Assembly: GCA_951802195.1 (NCBI GenBank)
Contig: OX637631.1
Span: 992,001-1,056,000, forward strand
DNA: 64,000 nt
Origin: Tausonia pullulans
Lineage: Eukaryota; Basidiomycota; Tremellomycetes; Cystofilobasidiales; Mrakiaceae
Direction: 5' to 3'
The notes beneath the pieces were generated by a model that searched no databases, was not told the origin of the DNA, and worked only from the letters and a program-made list of their open reading frames with translations. Below are positions 20,419 through 42,891 of this stretch, piece by piece (the first letter of the stretch is position 1; the number at the start of each line of letters is the position of its first letter). A program made the position numbers and the translations under genes.

Positions 20419-22461
20419 ATGTCCACCACGCAGCAGAAGCCTCCTCCACCAGTCTCCCTCTTCCTTTCATCGACGGCGAGCGCCAGCGGAGGCGCGACCG
20501 TGGACCAAGCTGAGCATGACCTGCTCACTCGGGAAACGCTTCTCCTCGCTGCTGCCAAAGACAGCAAGATCTTCTTCTTCCGAGGGAAGAGAGGCAAGGA
20601 GTTTAGGCGACGAGTCATGCACTTCACCCCTTCCTGGTGTGTTATCCCGCACCCCGCATCGTTGTCGCATGATGCGCGCTGACACTTGGGCATACGTGTT
20701 CCCTTAGGTTTTCGGTCTGCATGGGCACCGGAGTCACGTCAATTCTCCTCTACGAGCTGCCGTACCAGTTTTCAGGGCTCAAGATTGTGGCTGATGCAAG
20801 TTCAAGGATGAGCTGACCAGCTTGGCAACAGGCACGCCTTATAGCTGACACCCCCCCCCCCCCCCCCCTCGTCTTCCGCAGGTCATTTTCGGCCTAAACA
20901 TCCTCCTCTTTTTCTTATTTCTCTTCATGTCAACTCTTCGCTATGCCTTCTTCCCCTCTATCTTCCCGGCGATGCTTTTACACCCAGCGCAATCGCTCTT
21001 TCTCGGGACCTTTTCGATGGGTTTCAGCACGCTTGTCAACATGACGGTCTTCGCTTGCGCCATTCCCTGGGGAGGAGCCTGGATCACGTTCGCTTGGACG
21101 CTGTGGTGGATCAATGTCGTAATTTCGGTCCTCATAGGTGAGAGCCACCCCTTCTCGTCATTTAGAAAAATGACCCTCGAACTGATGCCCGTCCAGCCAT
21201 CGGCCTTCCCTACGTGATGGTGAAGGTTTAAATCAAAGCCTTGCGCTCTCAGGATTAAATCTGATGCATTGAAACACCTTACAGTTCGTCTATCAGAAGC
21301 ACTCGCTCTCAGAGGTCTCTGGCATCTGGTTCCTCCCCGTGGTGTCCACCATCGTCACATCTTCGTCTGGAGGAATCGTTGCCAGTGTGCTCCCGTCTGA
21401 ACATGCTAAGATCACCCTTGTTGTCTCTTACGGTCAGTGGGCTTCGACTATCGCCTGTCTGAGCATGATATCCTGACGTTGGGATCTCAGTCCTCTGGGG
21501 AACGGGCTTCCCGGTCTCCATTCTCCTCATGTCCCTCTATTTTGCCCGCCTCGCAGTCCACGAGGTGAGCTCAGCTCAAGGCCATACTTGTCGAATTACT
21601 GACATAATTGCGTTTTGTTAAGCCTCCTCCCTCTATGCAAGTCATCTCGTGCTTCTTGCCTCTCGGTTCGTCGGTGTTTACGCCTTTTCAAGAACCTCTT
21701 TCTGATGGTGTTTTATCATGATCTAAGGACCTTGTGGGCAGGGCGGTTTTGCGATCCTGCAATTTGCTAAAGGCGTAGAGCAACTCTCATCAACTCCCCA
21801 CCCTTTCTTTTCCATGGCTGCCTTCACCGCGAGCGAACAACATATTCTCGCTCTTGCCGTCAGGGCTGGGACGCTGCCGGTACATATCGTTTGAGCTATC
21901 TGTGGTTCCCTCTATCGCGTGCTCACGTCCATCTTTGGATACAGATTGCACTGGTCATCTGGGGACTCGGCCTCTTCTGGGCTGTCATTGCCATCGCCAC
22001 TGTCATTCGCCTGGCCGTCAGGCGCTCTATCCCGTTTGGCATTGGGTTCTGGGCGCTCATCTTCCCTCTTGGTGTGTCCTATTCTGCCCATTTTGCCTTT
22101 TCACTCGCTGACAGCCGATCGAATAGGTGTTTGGACAAGCTGTACTGTAGCGCTCGCTGAAATCCTTGACTCAGTGTTCTTCCGTGTGCTTGGGACCGTC
22201 ATGTCTGGTGCTGTGACCTTACTCTGGCTCGCAGTGTCGTTCAAGACGGCCATAGGCGGATGGAGGGGTGATTTGTAAGCTCATCCTCTTTTCCTTGAGA
22301 TAGCCGGAGGGTCGTCCTGATGGGCTACATCTGCCCTTCGCAGGTTTGTGGCACCTTGCCTGTCGGAGACGCCGAATGGCCAAGAGTCATTGCTCCTCAA
22401 CCAGGTCGTCAGGGGTCAGAAGTCGCCTGCCACCGATGCGACCATTGACTCTGCTGTATAA
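20419..22461 (+). CDS. SSU1: SSU1-like sulfite efflux transporter (TDT family)
   Basis: A ten-helix membrane protein of the tellurite-resistance/dicarboxylate transporter family; fungal SSU1 exports sulfite. About eleven exons join cleanly. Key segments: FTPSWFSVCMGTGVTSILLY (helix 1, closely SSU1-like), ELPYQFSGL, LRYAFFPSIFPAML, FLGTFSMGFSTLVNM, WWINVVISVLIAIGLPYVMF, GGIVASVLPSEHAKITLVVS, QGGFAILQFAKGVEQL, FGIGFWALIFPLGVWTS and a short cytosolic tail ending IDSAV. The second intron is GC-AG (GAT|GCAAGT) and has an 18-C tract before its AG. I chose the ATG at 20419 (MSTTQQKPP); an in-frame ATG at 20260 would add 53 unconvincing residues. Malate transport is the main alternative within the family. 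Confidence 0.88.
20851..20868 (+). repeat. Poly-C tract (18 C) in an SSU1 intron
   Basis: Follows a GCTGAC branch-like site directly and precedes TCGTCTTCCGCAG, the 3' splice site of the GC-AG intron. Confidence 0.9.
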
Positions 22462-23159
22462 GCATACATAAATAGGAGAAGGAGAAGGGGGTTTGAGCTC
22501 ATCGTCAATAGAGTCTTATCGTCTAATCGTGGCGCGCCGTCCGGCTTGGTTTGTTATCATTATTCTATGCCTAAGAAAGCAGGGTATCTCAGGAGATGGG
22601 TTTATTGATTCCCGTTCATCTGATTACTTGGTTGGAGTGCTGCTTGCGTTCTCACATCGAAGCTGAAACGCGCGCGGCCACGTTGAAGATGTCTGCGGAC
22701 GACGTCGAAGTCAACCAGGTGATCCCTGGGGCGAGAAGCGTAGCTTGGCGGAGAGCGGTCTCTTTATCTCTACCTTCTCAGGATCAAATGATGTCACATC
22801 GAAGGACCTCAAAGAATCACGCGAAGTCCACAAGGGACGAGGCCCAAAAGCACGGTCGGTTGACGCCTGCGAGCCTAGCTCTTACGCGGCCCTTGACCCA
22901 ACCTGACTTTTCACCCTCACCAAAGACCTCACAATTACCCGGCTCCTACTCAACTCACCCTCCTTCCTCACATCTACGCCAATCAATGAATTCTGCTGTC
23001 TTATCTTAAAAGGGTAACTTTCGCCGTGCATTTCGACGTTCACCCTCTGCCCCCCATCCCTGCGAGGAAGTGCTGTATCAGGAGGCTACCCTCGTCCAAT
23101 TTAGCACAATTGATTGATGGTCTTGCAGACCGCCAATCTCTTCTCGCTACTGCTAAACA
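22462..23159. other. Intergenic stretch
   Basis: The 3' flank of the SSU1-like gene. A 137-codon ORF at 22596-23009 has no splice context or domain. I see nothing else supported. Confidence 0.35.
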
Positions 23160-23271
23160 ATGTCCCTCTGCACAAAGAGTTCCTCGCCGCAAGTTTGGAA
23201 AGGTCGCCCTCGACGAAGTTCGTCGTTGTTCCTATACTTACATCCTCCTCAGTACATCGACTTTGACGTTC

Positions 23272-23600
23272 GCCTGCCTCCCCACAAAACGATGAGAATT
23301 ACTTTGCTGAGATCGAGCAGGCCACCTTGTCGCCCTCAAAACTTATCTCCGATATCGACCCAATCCTATAGGCGCAGTTCTTCCCGTACCCGAACGCCCA
23401 CCGTCACCACATAGGTGCCAACTATCAGTCATCCGGTCAACTGCCCCCTCTTGGGCGTCTTCACCTACCTTCGAAACAGCCACTTCATCGTTGACGCCAA
23501 ATGGAGGTACCGCTCTGAATTATCCGGCCTTTCTCAACCAACTGGCTTCAGGTCAACAGACTTTTTCTGCGCGAGCAGGTCTGTCAAGTTTCCATCTTCA
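23272..23600 (+). pseudogene. Decayed catalase C-terminal fragment
   Basis: Translation in shifting frames recalls the C-terminal part of heme catalases. The first block is NYFAEIEQATLSPSK (23297-23340), then an in-frame TAG, then FFPYPNAHRHHIGANYQ, which mirrors the catalase FSYPDTHRHRLGxNYxQ signature. After a frame change comes PVNCPLLGVFTYLRN, and after another NGGTALNYPAF, matching the segment just before NSF in catalases. At least one stop and two frame changes break it, and the N-terminal two thirds with the active-site His and the heme pocket are absent or unrecognisable. No functional catalase is in the window. Confidence 0.75.
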
Positions 23601-23650
23601 TCTCGCGGCGCTTGCCCCCTGTCACCACCATCCAAGAACGCCTGATCGAC

Positions 23651-24377
23651 TGATGCTCCTTTGATCTCGTTATATCGAAGCTCTGAAGTCAAGCAGCATA
23701 TTTATTTCTGCTCATATATACTTCGTCTCGATTTCCTCTCGTTGGGGTCGTGACCCTCACGTGTACCCAACACCATGGAATGCCTTCGTCGAGATGCCCC
23801 CACTTTCCCATGGCAGCCTCAAGCCGCAGACGGGGCTCTCCACATAAGTCGGTTCCCCTGAAAAGGTCATCATCGCTCGCGGTCCCTGAAGCCATATCCT
23901 TATCTTAAACCTCTGGATATTCCTTGTTATTCGATACAACGGGAACAAAGTTGTCTCAGGGAGGTATGCAGAAAATTAGGGATTCTCCCTGCGCACCAGT
24001 GCCGACGCCATCATCAAGCGATTGCGAATGTATAGAATGTGGATATCATTCAAGATACTAATTTGTGAGGTATACGTTCAATCTACCTTACAACCCATCG
24101 TAGGTTTTGCTGTCTAAGAGTGTGGCCCCTGACATCGTGGGGACTGGTCCATCATCTTTCTTACTTCCACCGGTGGCCGCGTGTATCCGTTTCGTGTACT
24201 CCCTCATCGTTTTATCTTTGCTAGACCAGAACATCGAGCCTCGTGTGCTGTTCCGAGCAGCACCGACATGACGAATTGCAAGGCGTTGCCACGGGCGCGT
24301 ACAGACGGGCGTAGGTCGGCGATGGCGCGGCACGAGGCCGCTTCTCTCTCCTTCAACCATCACCTGTCGCACCCGCC
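23651..24377. promoter_or_regulatory. Intergenic region upstream of PAF1
   Basis: No coding exon supported. It should carry the PAF1 promoter. The minus-strand ORF at 24088-24420 lacks any domain and overlaps the PAF1 start, so I treat it as chance. Confidence 0.35.
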
Positions 24378-26368
24378 ATGTCGAAGAAGACGTCCGTGTC
24401 GCTCCCGCCCGCCCATTCACTTTATTACCCCTGGCAAGGACAGAGAAACGATCGGTTGGGCTGACGTCCTCCTTGCCTTGCCAACAGTGACCTCCTCGTC
24501 CGGGTCCGGTATGAGAACCCCCTACCGCCGCCGCCGTTCCCTCCCAAGCTGCTCGAGATCCCGACGGATCTCTCGCGGCTAGGCAAGCCCGCGTACATCG
24601 CAGGTCTCGTTAGGGACACGCCGTTTCCGATGATGGTGGACGCCGAGTGCGGAATGCCACTCGACTTGCTCCAGTACCCAAGCCTTTGGATCGGAGGCGA
24701 TTCGTCTGGTGAGCCCTTGTCTCCTCTTGGTCTCGACGCGTGTTTGCGAAAACATGGGCCAGAGAGATCAAGCCTCATGATCTGAAGAAGGTTATGAGGA
24801 CGGCACACGTGGTGTCACGCGTCTTGCGACTCTCCCTTCGATTTCTTCCGCTCGCTCACGACCGACGTTCGCTCGTCGCGTCCTCCCTCGACCCGTTCAT
24901 CCTCTCATCCTCTCCACTCTCCTCTGACACCCTTGCACCTGTCCATAGACATCAACCCCACCAGCTCCCTCCCCGAACTCGACCCCAAGGACGAGTACCT
25001 GCTCGCGCCTCCGGACACGGCCAAGGCTACGACGTCGTCGCTCACCGACGCGGCGTCCGCGACGGATGTCAACTCGCATGTCAGTTGGCTCGGCCGGACA
25101 AAGTATATCGCGAAAGATATCACGAGGGCGATGGGTACAGCGGAGCAGTGCGTTCGCTTCCATCCTGGTGGGATCATGTTGTGCGTGCGTGCTGACAGAC
25201 GCGTCGTCGTTGCGTCTCTCCTGCTCCCCCCCCTCTAGGAAGCGCCCGGAGCGCCTCGACAGGTCGATTGCCGGTCAGCAGCGACTCATCGAAAAGACGT
25301 TCGAGGACCTTGCCAAGTCGGACCTCGCCTCGCTCAAACACCCGTCCAAGCCCAACGTGTACCCTATCGAGGTGAGCGAGCGGCGCGTCGTTCGCCAGAG
25401 AGTGAATCACCTCCCCGCTGAACCTTCGCTTCACCCCCCTTCAAGTCATACGATATCCTTCCAGACCCCCTCACATACGCGACGACGTACTCACTCTTCA
25501 AGTTCACAGATCCGCCCTCGCGTGAGGCTGGGCCCGACGGCGAGAAGGAGGTGCGCTCGCTCTCTCCTCCCTTGGCCCTGTCTCCTCTATTCGGACTGAC
25601 CGATTCTCCTCCCCAGACCTCGGAGAACGTCCTCTCATCCGCCGTCATCCGCCCCGTCCTCGCGGACGGCGAACAGACCCTCGTCTACTACCTCCCGAGC
25701 TCCGAAGTCGCCGCCATCGGCGCTCTCCGCGCTCTCTCGACGGACGTCCCCGAAGCCGAAGACGTGAGCCGGCCCAGCCGTTCTCTGTCTTTCCTGCCGT
25801 TTACTGATCTGGGCTCGCTGCCCCCCCTCCAGCCCTTCCTCTACACGTTCGCCCGCAACTACGAGGTCAACGTCCACGCCAAGACGGACGCGGGCAAGAA
25901 CCTGACGGACCTCGCGCTCCTCATCTCGGACGGCAAGCCCTCGGGGGGGTCGTCTTCGTCGCCTGCTGGTCTGAAGCGGCCCAAGGGAGCGTTCTACCAT
26001 GATTACTCGGGCAGGCTGACGTTGAGGAAGAAGCGGGTCAAGGTGGGTTTCCTGGCCTGTCCGTTGATCTTCCGCGCAGCGCGTGTGGCACTGACGATGC
26101 CTTCGCCCGGCTCCAGAGGAACGGCCCGCCGGCTCCCCCGGAATGGGACGAGATCTCGCTGGGCCTCGAAGACCCTTCGGCGGGGGAGATGGACCAGCGC
26201 AGGCTGCAGGCGGCGATGCTCGAGGACCCGGCGTGGAAGCCCCCTGCCGAGGACGACGACGACGAGGCGGAGGCGGAGGCAGACGCAGAGGCGGAGGCGG
26301 AGGGGAAGACCCGGCGACCAGCCGGGGCGGAAGCGGACGCAGACGAGGCGATGGACGTCGATGGATGA
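24378..26368 (+). CDS. PAF1: PAF1, RNA polymerase II-associated elongation factor subunit
   Basis: The Paf1 complex rides with RNA polymerase II and promotes H2B ubiquitination and H3K4 methylation. Exons give DLLVRVRYENPLPPPPFPPK, then LLEIPTDLSRL, DTPFPMMVDAECGMPLDLL, SWLGRTKYIAKDI, KRPERLDRSIAGQQRLIEKT, FTDPPSREAG, LVYYLPSSE, PFLYTFARNYEV and a highly acidic C-terminus ending EAMDVDG. These match the Paf1 family in order. The first intron is ambiguous: MSKKT may be joined to DLLVRV by a GTCCGT donor at about 24392, or a longer first exon may be used with a very short intron before 24488. The gene is followed closely by the PAK kinase on the same strand. Confidence 0.88.
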
Positions 26369-26767
26369 TGATGACGAGGCAGCCCCTCCTGTTTTTCTGC
26401 CTGTGCTGCCCGGGATCGGCGAGAAAGGATGCGATGGACGAGCGCTGCGCTCCACCCAGACGCCGCCGGCGGCCCTGGCCAGCCAGCGCCCAGCCAGGGG
26501 CACGAGGGGGCGAAGGGGTCCCTGCGGGCTGGGCCCAGCGACGAGCTGATTCGACGTGCGCCAGCCCCTTGCAGGCTGGCGCGCCGTCGCCGTCCCTGCA
26601 CACCGGCGTGCTCCCTCGCCTGGCTTCTCCGCGCGAACTTGTCTTCCGCGACAGTCTCTCCCCCTCCAGCTTCGACTCAGCCGATCCTTTCCTCCAGCCT
26701 GCCCCTTCCCCCCGTATCTGCCCACCGTCCTCCTCCCCTTAACCCCCCCCCCGCTTCCTCGCCCTCC
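26369..26767. promoter_or_regulatory. GC-rich intergenic region upstream of the PAK kinase
   Basis: A short gap with long spurious ORFs on both strands, as expected for GC-rich DNA. It should hold the PAF1 3' UTR and the PAK promoter and leader. Confidence 0.4.
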
Positions 26768-27121
26768 ATGGCAGCCCGGGCGACGAGCATCCGCGACAAG
26801 ATCACCCACCAGAACCAGTTCAGTCAGTCCCTCCCCTCCCTTCCTGGCCGGCCCCCTTGTTTGCCCCTCGCGCGCCGCCCCCCCCCCTCCCCAGCAGCGA
26901 ATGTCTTGGTTGACGCTGAGACCCTTCCTCCCGCCTCGCCCGCGTGCCTCTCCTCGCTCCCTTCGCCCTCGTCGCCTGGTCTCCCCGACGTCCTTCCTCT
27001 CGTCGCCCTGCATCTCCCATCCTCCTCCATGCCCGCTCTCGCCTCGACCCGCCCCCTCTTCCCTCCAGCCGGCGCCGAGCCGACGTCGTCTTCGCCCAAC
27101 TCCTCCCGCCGGCCGGGCCAG

Positions 27122-27155
<34 letters not shown>

Positions 27156-30100
27156 CTGCCTCTCACTCCCAGCAGTCATCGACCTACACCGAGTACCAAC
27201 GCCCCGGCCGGCTCTCCCAGCTCGGCCCGTCCTCATCGTCCGGCTCGCTCGCCATGGGTCTCGTCCCGGACAACGACCAGCACCCTCAGCAGGTCTCGCC
27301 CTCGGCTTCTGCCGGCCCCTCGCCCGCCCGGCCCTCCCAGGGCACCGGCCGGTCCTACTCGACCAATACCAGTGCCAACCTGGGCTCGAGCTCGACGGCG
27401 ATGACGGCCGCTGGCGGGGGGAGCAGCAGCGGCGGACGACGCGAGAGCACGGGGCCCGGCGCCGCCCCTGTCGGCTCGGCCTCATCCTTCCAGCAGCAGC
27501 CATCGCAGTATTATGGATCGTCTCAGCAGCAGCAGGCGTCTTCCCCCTCGGCTCCTCCCTCGGCGTTCATCCCCTCTCGAGCACCCCCGCCGCCGCCGCC
27601 GCCGTCAGGAGGAGGAGGAGGAGGCGCGACCGGCTTGCCCGGGTCGTCATCCTCTCCGTCCCATCCTAGTCTCCAGCGGTCTGCCTCGCACCACCAGCCG
27701 TCGTCGTACGGACCCTCGGCGGGCTACCCCTCGAGCAACGGCCAGCAGTCGTTTGGAGCGTATGAGGGAGGCGGAGGCGGCGGCGACCACCACCACCTTG
27801 GCGCGTCCGCCTCGCCGCCGTCCTCCTACAGCGGCGCAGGAGGAGGAGGAGGACTCGGCGCCTCGTCGGCACCTCCCTCAGCGTACCACTCTGCACGACC
27901 GTCGCGGCCCTCGTCGGGCCAATACGGCAACGGCTCGCTCGCCGACACGCTCTACTCGGGCGACGGCGGGGGGATGCAGAACCTCTCGCTCTCGCAGGAG
28001 CCCTCGCCGACGTCGAACCAACCTCCGCCGGCGGCCTCTCCATCGATGCTCATTGGATCCTCAGCGGCCTCGCACGGCGTTGCGCTCACCAGCTCGGAGA
28101 AGGGCCGCTCGCGGAGCGGAACGAAGAGCAGCGAGAAGGGCAAGAAGGGCTTCCTCGGCGCGTTCCAGGGTGCGTTCTCCGCGGCATCCGCCGGGTCCTT
28201 GCCTGATTCTGGGCCCGGAGGAGCAACACGAAATCCAGCGCTGACTGACGGATCGGTCTTTCCGCGCGACGGACGCCCAACCCTTCTTTCTTTCTCCGCC
28301 GTCGCCCTTCTTTCGTCTTTGCTTTCCCTCCCCCCCCCCCCCCCGCCCCTTCATGCAGACCTACTCGGGAACCACAAATCGATCGTCATCTCGACGCCGT
28401 ACGATCCTGTCCATCTCACGCACGTCGGCTTCAACAATGACACGGGAGAGTGTGAGTCTCTTTCCTGCTCGGACGCTTTTGCTGCGACGCCCCATGAGCG
28501 CATCCCTGCGGAAGCGAGGGCTCGACCGCGGGGGCAAAGGGGGGCCCTGCTCGCTTGGCCCCGTATCCCTCGTCGTTGCCCGCCTGTATGCTGGATGCTG
28601 GGGAGCACATCCCTAGGCTGAGAGCCGTGGGCGAAGCGACGAGAGCCCTCGCGCCGGCACCCGCGCGCGTCCCCTCACCCCTGCTCTCGGGCTTGGCCCG
28701 CGCCCGCATGGGAGGCATGGACCGAGGGATGGCCAGATGTCGCCACCGGCTTCTCTCCCATCCCCTCTGCCGCCGCTGCTGATCTCGGCGGGGCGACAGG
28801 ATGGGAGGCGTTCGGCTTGAGCGAGCGTGTCCATCCATCGCACCACCCTTATGACGTGGTCCTCTCCGCCGTCCTGCTGCATGCACCGCGCCGGGCGCTG
28901 AATCTCCACTCCTACCCACCCAGTCACGGGCCTGCCCAAGGAATGGCAGCAGCTCCTCCAGGAGTCGGGCATCTCCAAGACGGAGCAAGAGGCGAACCCC
29001 CAGGCGGTCTGTCTCTCGTCCTTTCCCTAGTCTCAATCTCATTTAACGCCCCCGCCTGACGCCTCCGCATGACGCCCCCCCCCCCCCCCCCCCCCCTCCG
29101 GCCCCCCTTCTCTGTCTCTCCCCTCTAGGTCATGGACATCGTCAACTTCTACCAGTCGGCCGGCCTCGGAGACCCGGCCTCGCAAAAGGGCGTCGACGTC
29201 TGGGAGAAGATGAAGGGCGCCGCGGGAGGGGAAAGCCCGACGTGGGAGGGAACCGACCATCAGCAGCATCTCCTCCAGGCTCAGGCGGTCGACGCCGAGG
29301 CCGCTGCGGCGGCTGCTCAGGGACGGAAGCCTCAGTTCCAGAACCCTGTGCGTCGATGGATCGTCGCTGGTTTCTTCTTCCCTGTCCTTTCATTTTCTGT
29401 CTGGCTGACGGGCCCCATCCTCTCCTCCAGAGAGCCGCCCCGCCGCCGCCACCCCAGGCGGTCCGCAAGATGTCCTCCTCCAACGGGGGGGGTCACTCCG
29501 AGTCCTCGCGATCCGCCCCCCCTACCCCGGGCCTCGCCTCCAACAAGATATCGCCCTCGTCCTCGTCCACTGGCCGTCGGGCGCCCTCGCCACCTCAGCC
29601 TCCGGGCCCGGCCCCGGCGTTGCTCGACCGGTCGCACTCCCAGCGAGACCCGCCTCGGGCTGCCCATCACGAGCTCGACAGGTCCAAGTCCACGAGGGCG
29701 GCGGCGCCGGTCCCTTCGTCTGGCGGAGGAGGGATGCTTAAGAAGTCGACGACATCGGCCGGTACTTCTTCCTCGAGGGGTCGTCACGAGCCGGGACCGC
29801 CGACGCTCGCGGCGCAGGCGCTCAGCAAGCAGGCGAGCAAGGGCAAGGCCCAGCAAGAAGCGGCTGCTGCCGCTGCCGCTGCTTCGAGCGGGGGAGCAAC
29901 CCCGAGGAGGAGGCAGGAGAGCAAGAAGGACATGACGGACATCGTCGCGAGGCTCAATGCCATCTGTACGGACGCCGACCCGACCAAGCTCTACAGGAGT
30001 CTCGTCAAAATTGGGCAGGGGTGAGTCGTCACATGCATGCAAAGGGGCCGGCGAACGTTTGAAGCGGGGGGGGGACGGAGGAAGCTAACCTGTGTGCTCC

Positions 30101-30988
30101 CTTTCCCAGCGCCTCCGGAGGCGTCTACACGGCCTACCAGGTCGGCACTAACTACTCAGTCGCCATCAAGCAGATGAATCTTGAGAAGCAGCCGAAGCAG
30201 GACCTCATCATCAACGAGATCCTCGTCATGAAGTCGTCCCATCACCCAAATATCGTCAACTTCATTGACTCCTTCCTCCACAGGGGGGATCTATGGGTCG
30301 TCATGGAGTACATGGAGGGTGGGTCGCTCACGGACGTCGTCACGTGCAACATCATGACGGAGGGTCAGATCGCCGCCGTCTCGAAGGAGGTCACCGAGGG
30401 TCTTCGCCACCTCCACTCGCACGGCGTCATTCACCGCGACATCAAGAGCGACAACATCCTACTCTCGATGATGGGCGACATCAAGCTCAGTGGGTCGCGC
30501 TCTCTCACTCTTTTTCTACTTTGCTGTCGTCCTCCGTCTGACATTGCTCTCCGTCTTTCCCACCTCAAGCCGACTTCGGCTTTTGCGCCCAGATCAGCGA
30601 CCCGGCGCAGTCGAAGCGGACGACGATGGTCGGCACGCCCTACTGGATGGCGCCTGAGGTCGTCACCCGCAAGGAATACGGCCCCAAGGTCGACATCTGG
30701 TCGCTCGGCATCATGGCGATCGAGATGATCGAGGGCGAGCCTCCCTATCTGAATGAGAACCCTCTTCGGGCTCTCTACCTCATCGCCACGAACGGGACGC
30801 CCAAGATCGACAAGCCCGAGAAGCTCTCGCGCGAATTCCGGGACTACCTCGCGAGGTGCCTCGAGGTCGACGCCGAGAAGAGGCCTGACGCACTGCAGCT
30901 GCTGCAGCATGTCTTCCTGGGCAAGGCTGAGCCGCTGAGGACGCTCGCGCCGCTCATCAAGGCGGCAAGGGAGGCTTCGAAGAAGTGA
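26768..30988 (+). CDS. STE20: p21-activated (PAK/STE20-type) protein kinase
   Basis: Starts [19 protein letters not shown] long disordered region follows with a poly-Gln run near 27120-27155. The CRIB domain reads [20 protein letters not shown] then [19 protein letters not shown], spread over exons ending 28169, at 28359-28450 and starting near 28922; it binds Cdc42/Rac-GTP. A Ser/Pro-rich linker leads to the kinase: IGQGASGGVY (Gly loop), VAIKQMN (Lys), [29 protein letters not shown] and [12 protein letters not shown], ending REASKK. No PH domain was seen before the CRIB, favouring a Ste20-type over a Cla4-type PAK. Two introns contain poly-C tracts (15 and 22 C). It acts in polarity, mating and MAPK signalling in related fungi. 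Confidence 0.9.
28330..28344 (+). repeat. Poly-C tract (15 C) in a PAK intron
   Basis: Lies a few bases before the acceptor of the intron 28170-28358, which precedes the CRIB exon. It serves as the polypyrimidine tract. Confidence 0.9.
29075..29096 (+). repeat. Poly-C tract (22 C) in a PAK intron
   Basis: Lies between a CTGAC-type branch site (about 29057) and the acceptor before VMDIVNFYQ at about 29130. The longest homopolymer C in the window. Confidence 0.9.
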
Positions 30989-31616
30989 TACGAGCCCTTC
31001 GTTGTCTTTGTCGGTCTTTCGGTCTCTCAGTCTATTTTTTCCCTTGTCCTCACTCTTTCCGTCTTGTCATTTTCTTTTCGCTCGCTTGTTTTCCTTGGGT
31101 TCGCATTTGTAGGTTTTTTTTTTTTTCTTCCTTCCCCCCCCCCTCCCCCCTTTCTTCTCTCCCTCCTCAGCCCACCTCCTCCTCTGTTTCCCTTCTCATG
31201 CTTCGACGGACCTTTCCCACCTCTTCCCCCTCTCTCGTGATATCCCCTTTCTTTTTTTCTCTCTCTCTCTCTTTTCTCCCTCGTGTGCCGTGGCCGTCCC
31301 AGCCTGTCGCTCAAGACCTCAGCGGCGGGAGGCTTGCGCTCTTCTGGTTTGTCCCTCCTTCTCCCCCTGATGCATTTGGAAACGATGCAAAGAAACACCG
31401 GAAATTTTCCCACTCCCCCTTTCCTCTCTGTCTCTCTCTCTGTCTCTCCCTCTCTACCTCTCAGGGGATGAGGGCAGTTCATGCGATTGATTGGTTGGTG
31501 CAAGGAGGAGAGTCCAAAGACAAGAAAGGTAGTGGGTGGTCAAGGATGCTACAAAGATGATGCATAGGAAGATGTGAGAAAAAGAGAGAGAGAGAGAGAG
31601 AGAGAGATGCAAGGCT
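30989..31616. other. Convergent 3' flanks of PAK and TEL1, pyrimidine-rich
   Basis: Strongly T- and C-rich on the plus strand, with runs of T15, C11 and CT repeats (31110-31290 and 31420-31460), and a short (GA)n at 31583-31607 just past the TEL1 stop. The low-complexity ORFs here are not believable genes. Confidence 0.5.
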
Positions 31617-42604
<10,988 letters not shown>

Positions 42605-42891
42605 GGCGGGCGCTGGAACGCGTGGGTCGTGGGAATGGTTGGATGATGTGGAGGAGAGTTCGTCGCGTCTCGCTCGCTCTGCGCGTTTGGCCGCTCGCTC
42701 TCGCCTTTTACGCACGGTCCTGCCCGCGGTGGCCCGGCTGCCCTCGAAATCTCTGCAGCCTCGTCCTAGAGCTCTTCTTCTTCGACCTCCACCGCCCCCC
42801 CCTGCTTCTCGTCCCATTTGTCGACGAGTCTGCCAGCCCCGCCCCCACACGCATACCCCCACACCGCACCCGCTTCACCGAACTATCCGTC
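42605..42891. promoter_or_regulatory. Bidirectional promoter between TEL1 and BUD20
   Basis: Only 287 bp separate the two divergent start codons, so the genes must share this region. It is C/T-rich toward BUD20. No defined element can be named. Confidence 0.6.

Noticed and set aside
22596-23009. 137-codon plus-strand ORF
   Set aside because: No domain, no splice context and uneven composition; it lies in the SSU1 3' flank.
25635-29483. Very long minus-strand ORFs opposite PAF1 and PAK
   Set aside because: High GC content leaves few stops. The plus-strand frames carry the conserved Paf1, CRIB and kinase motifs.
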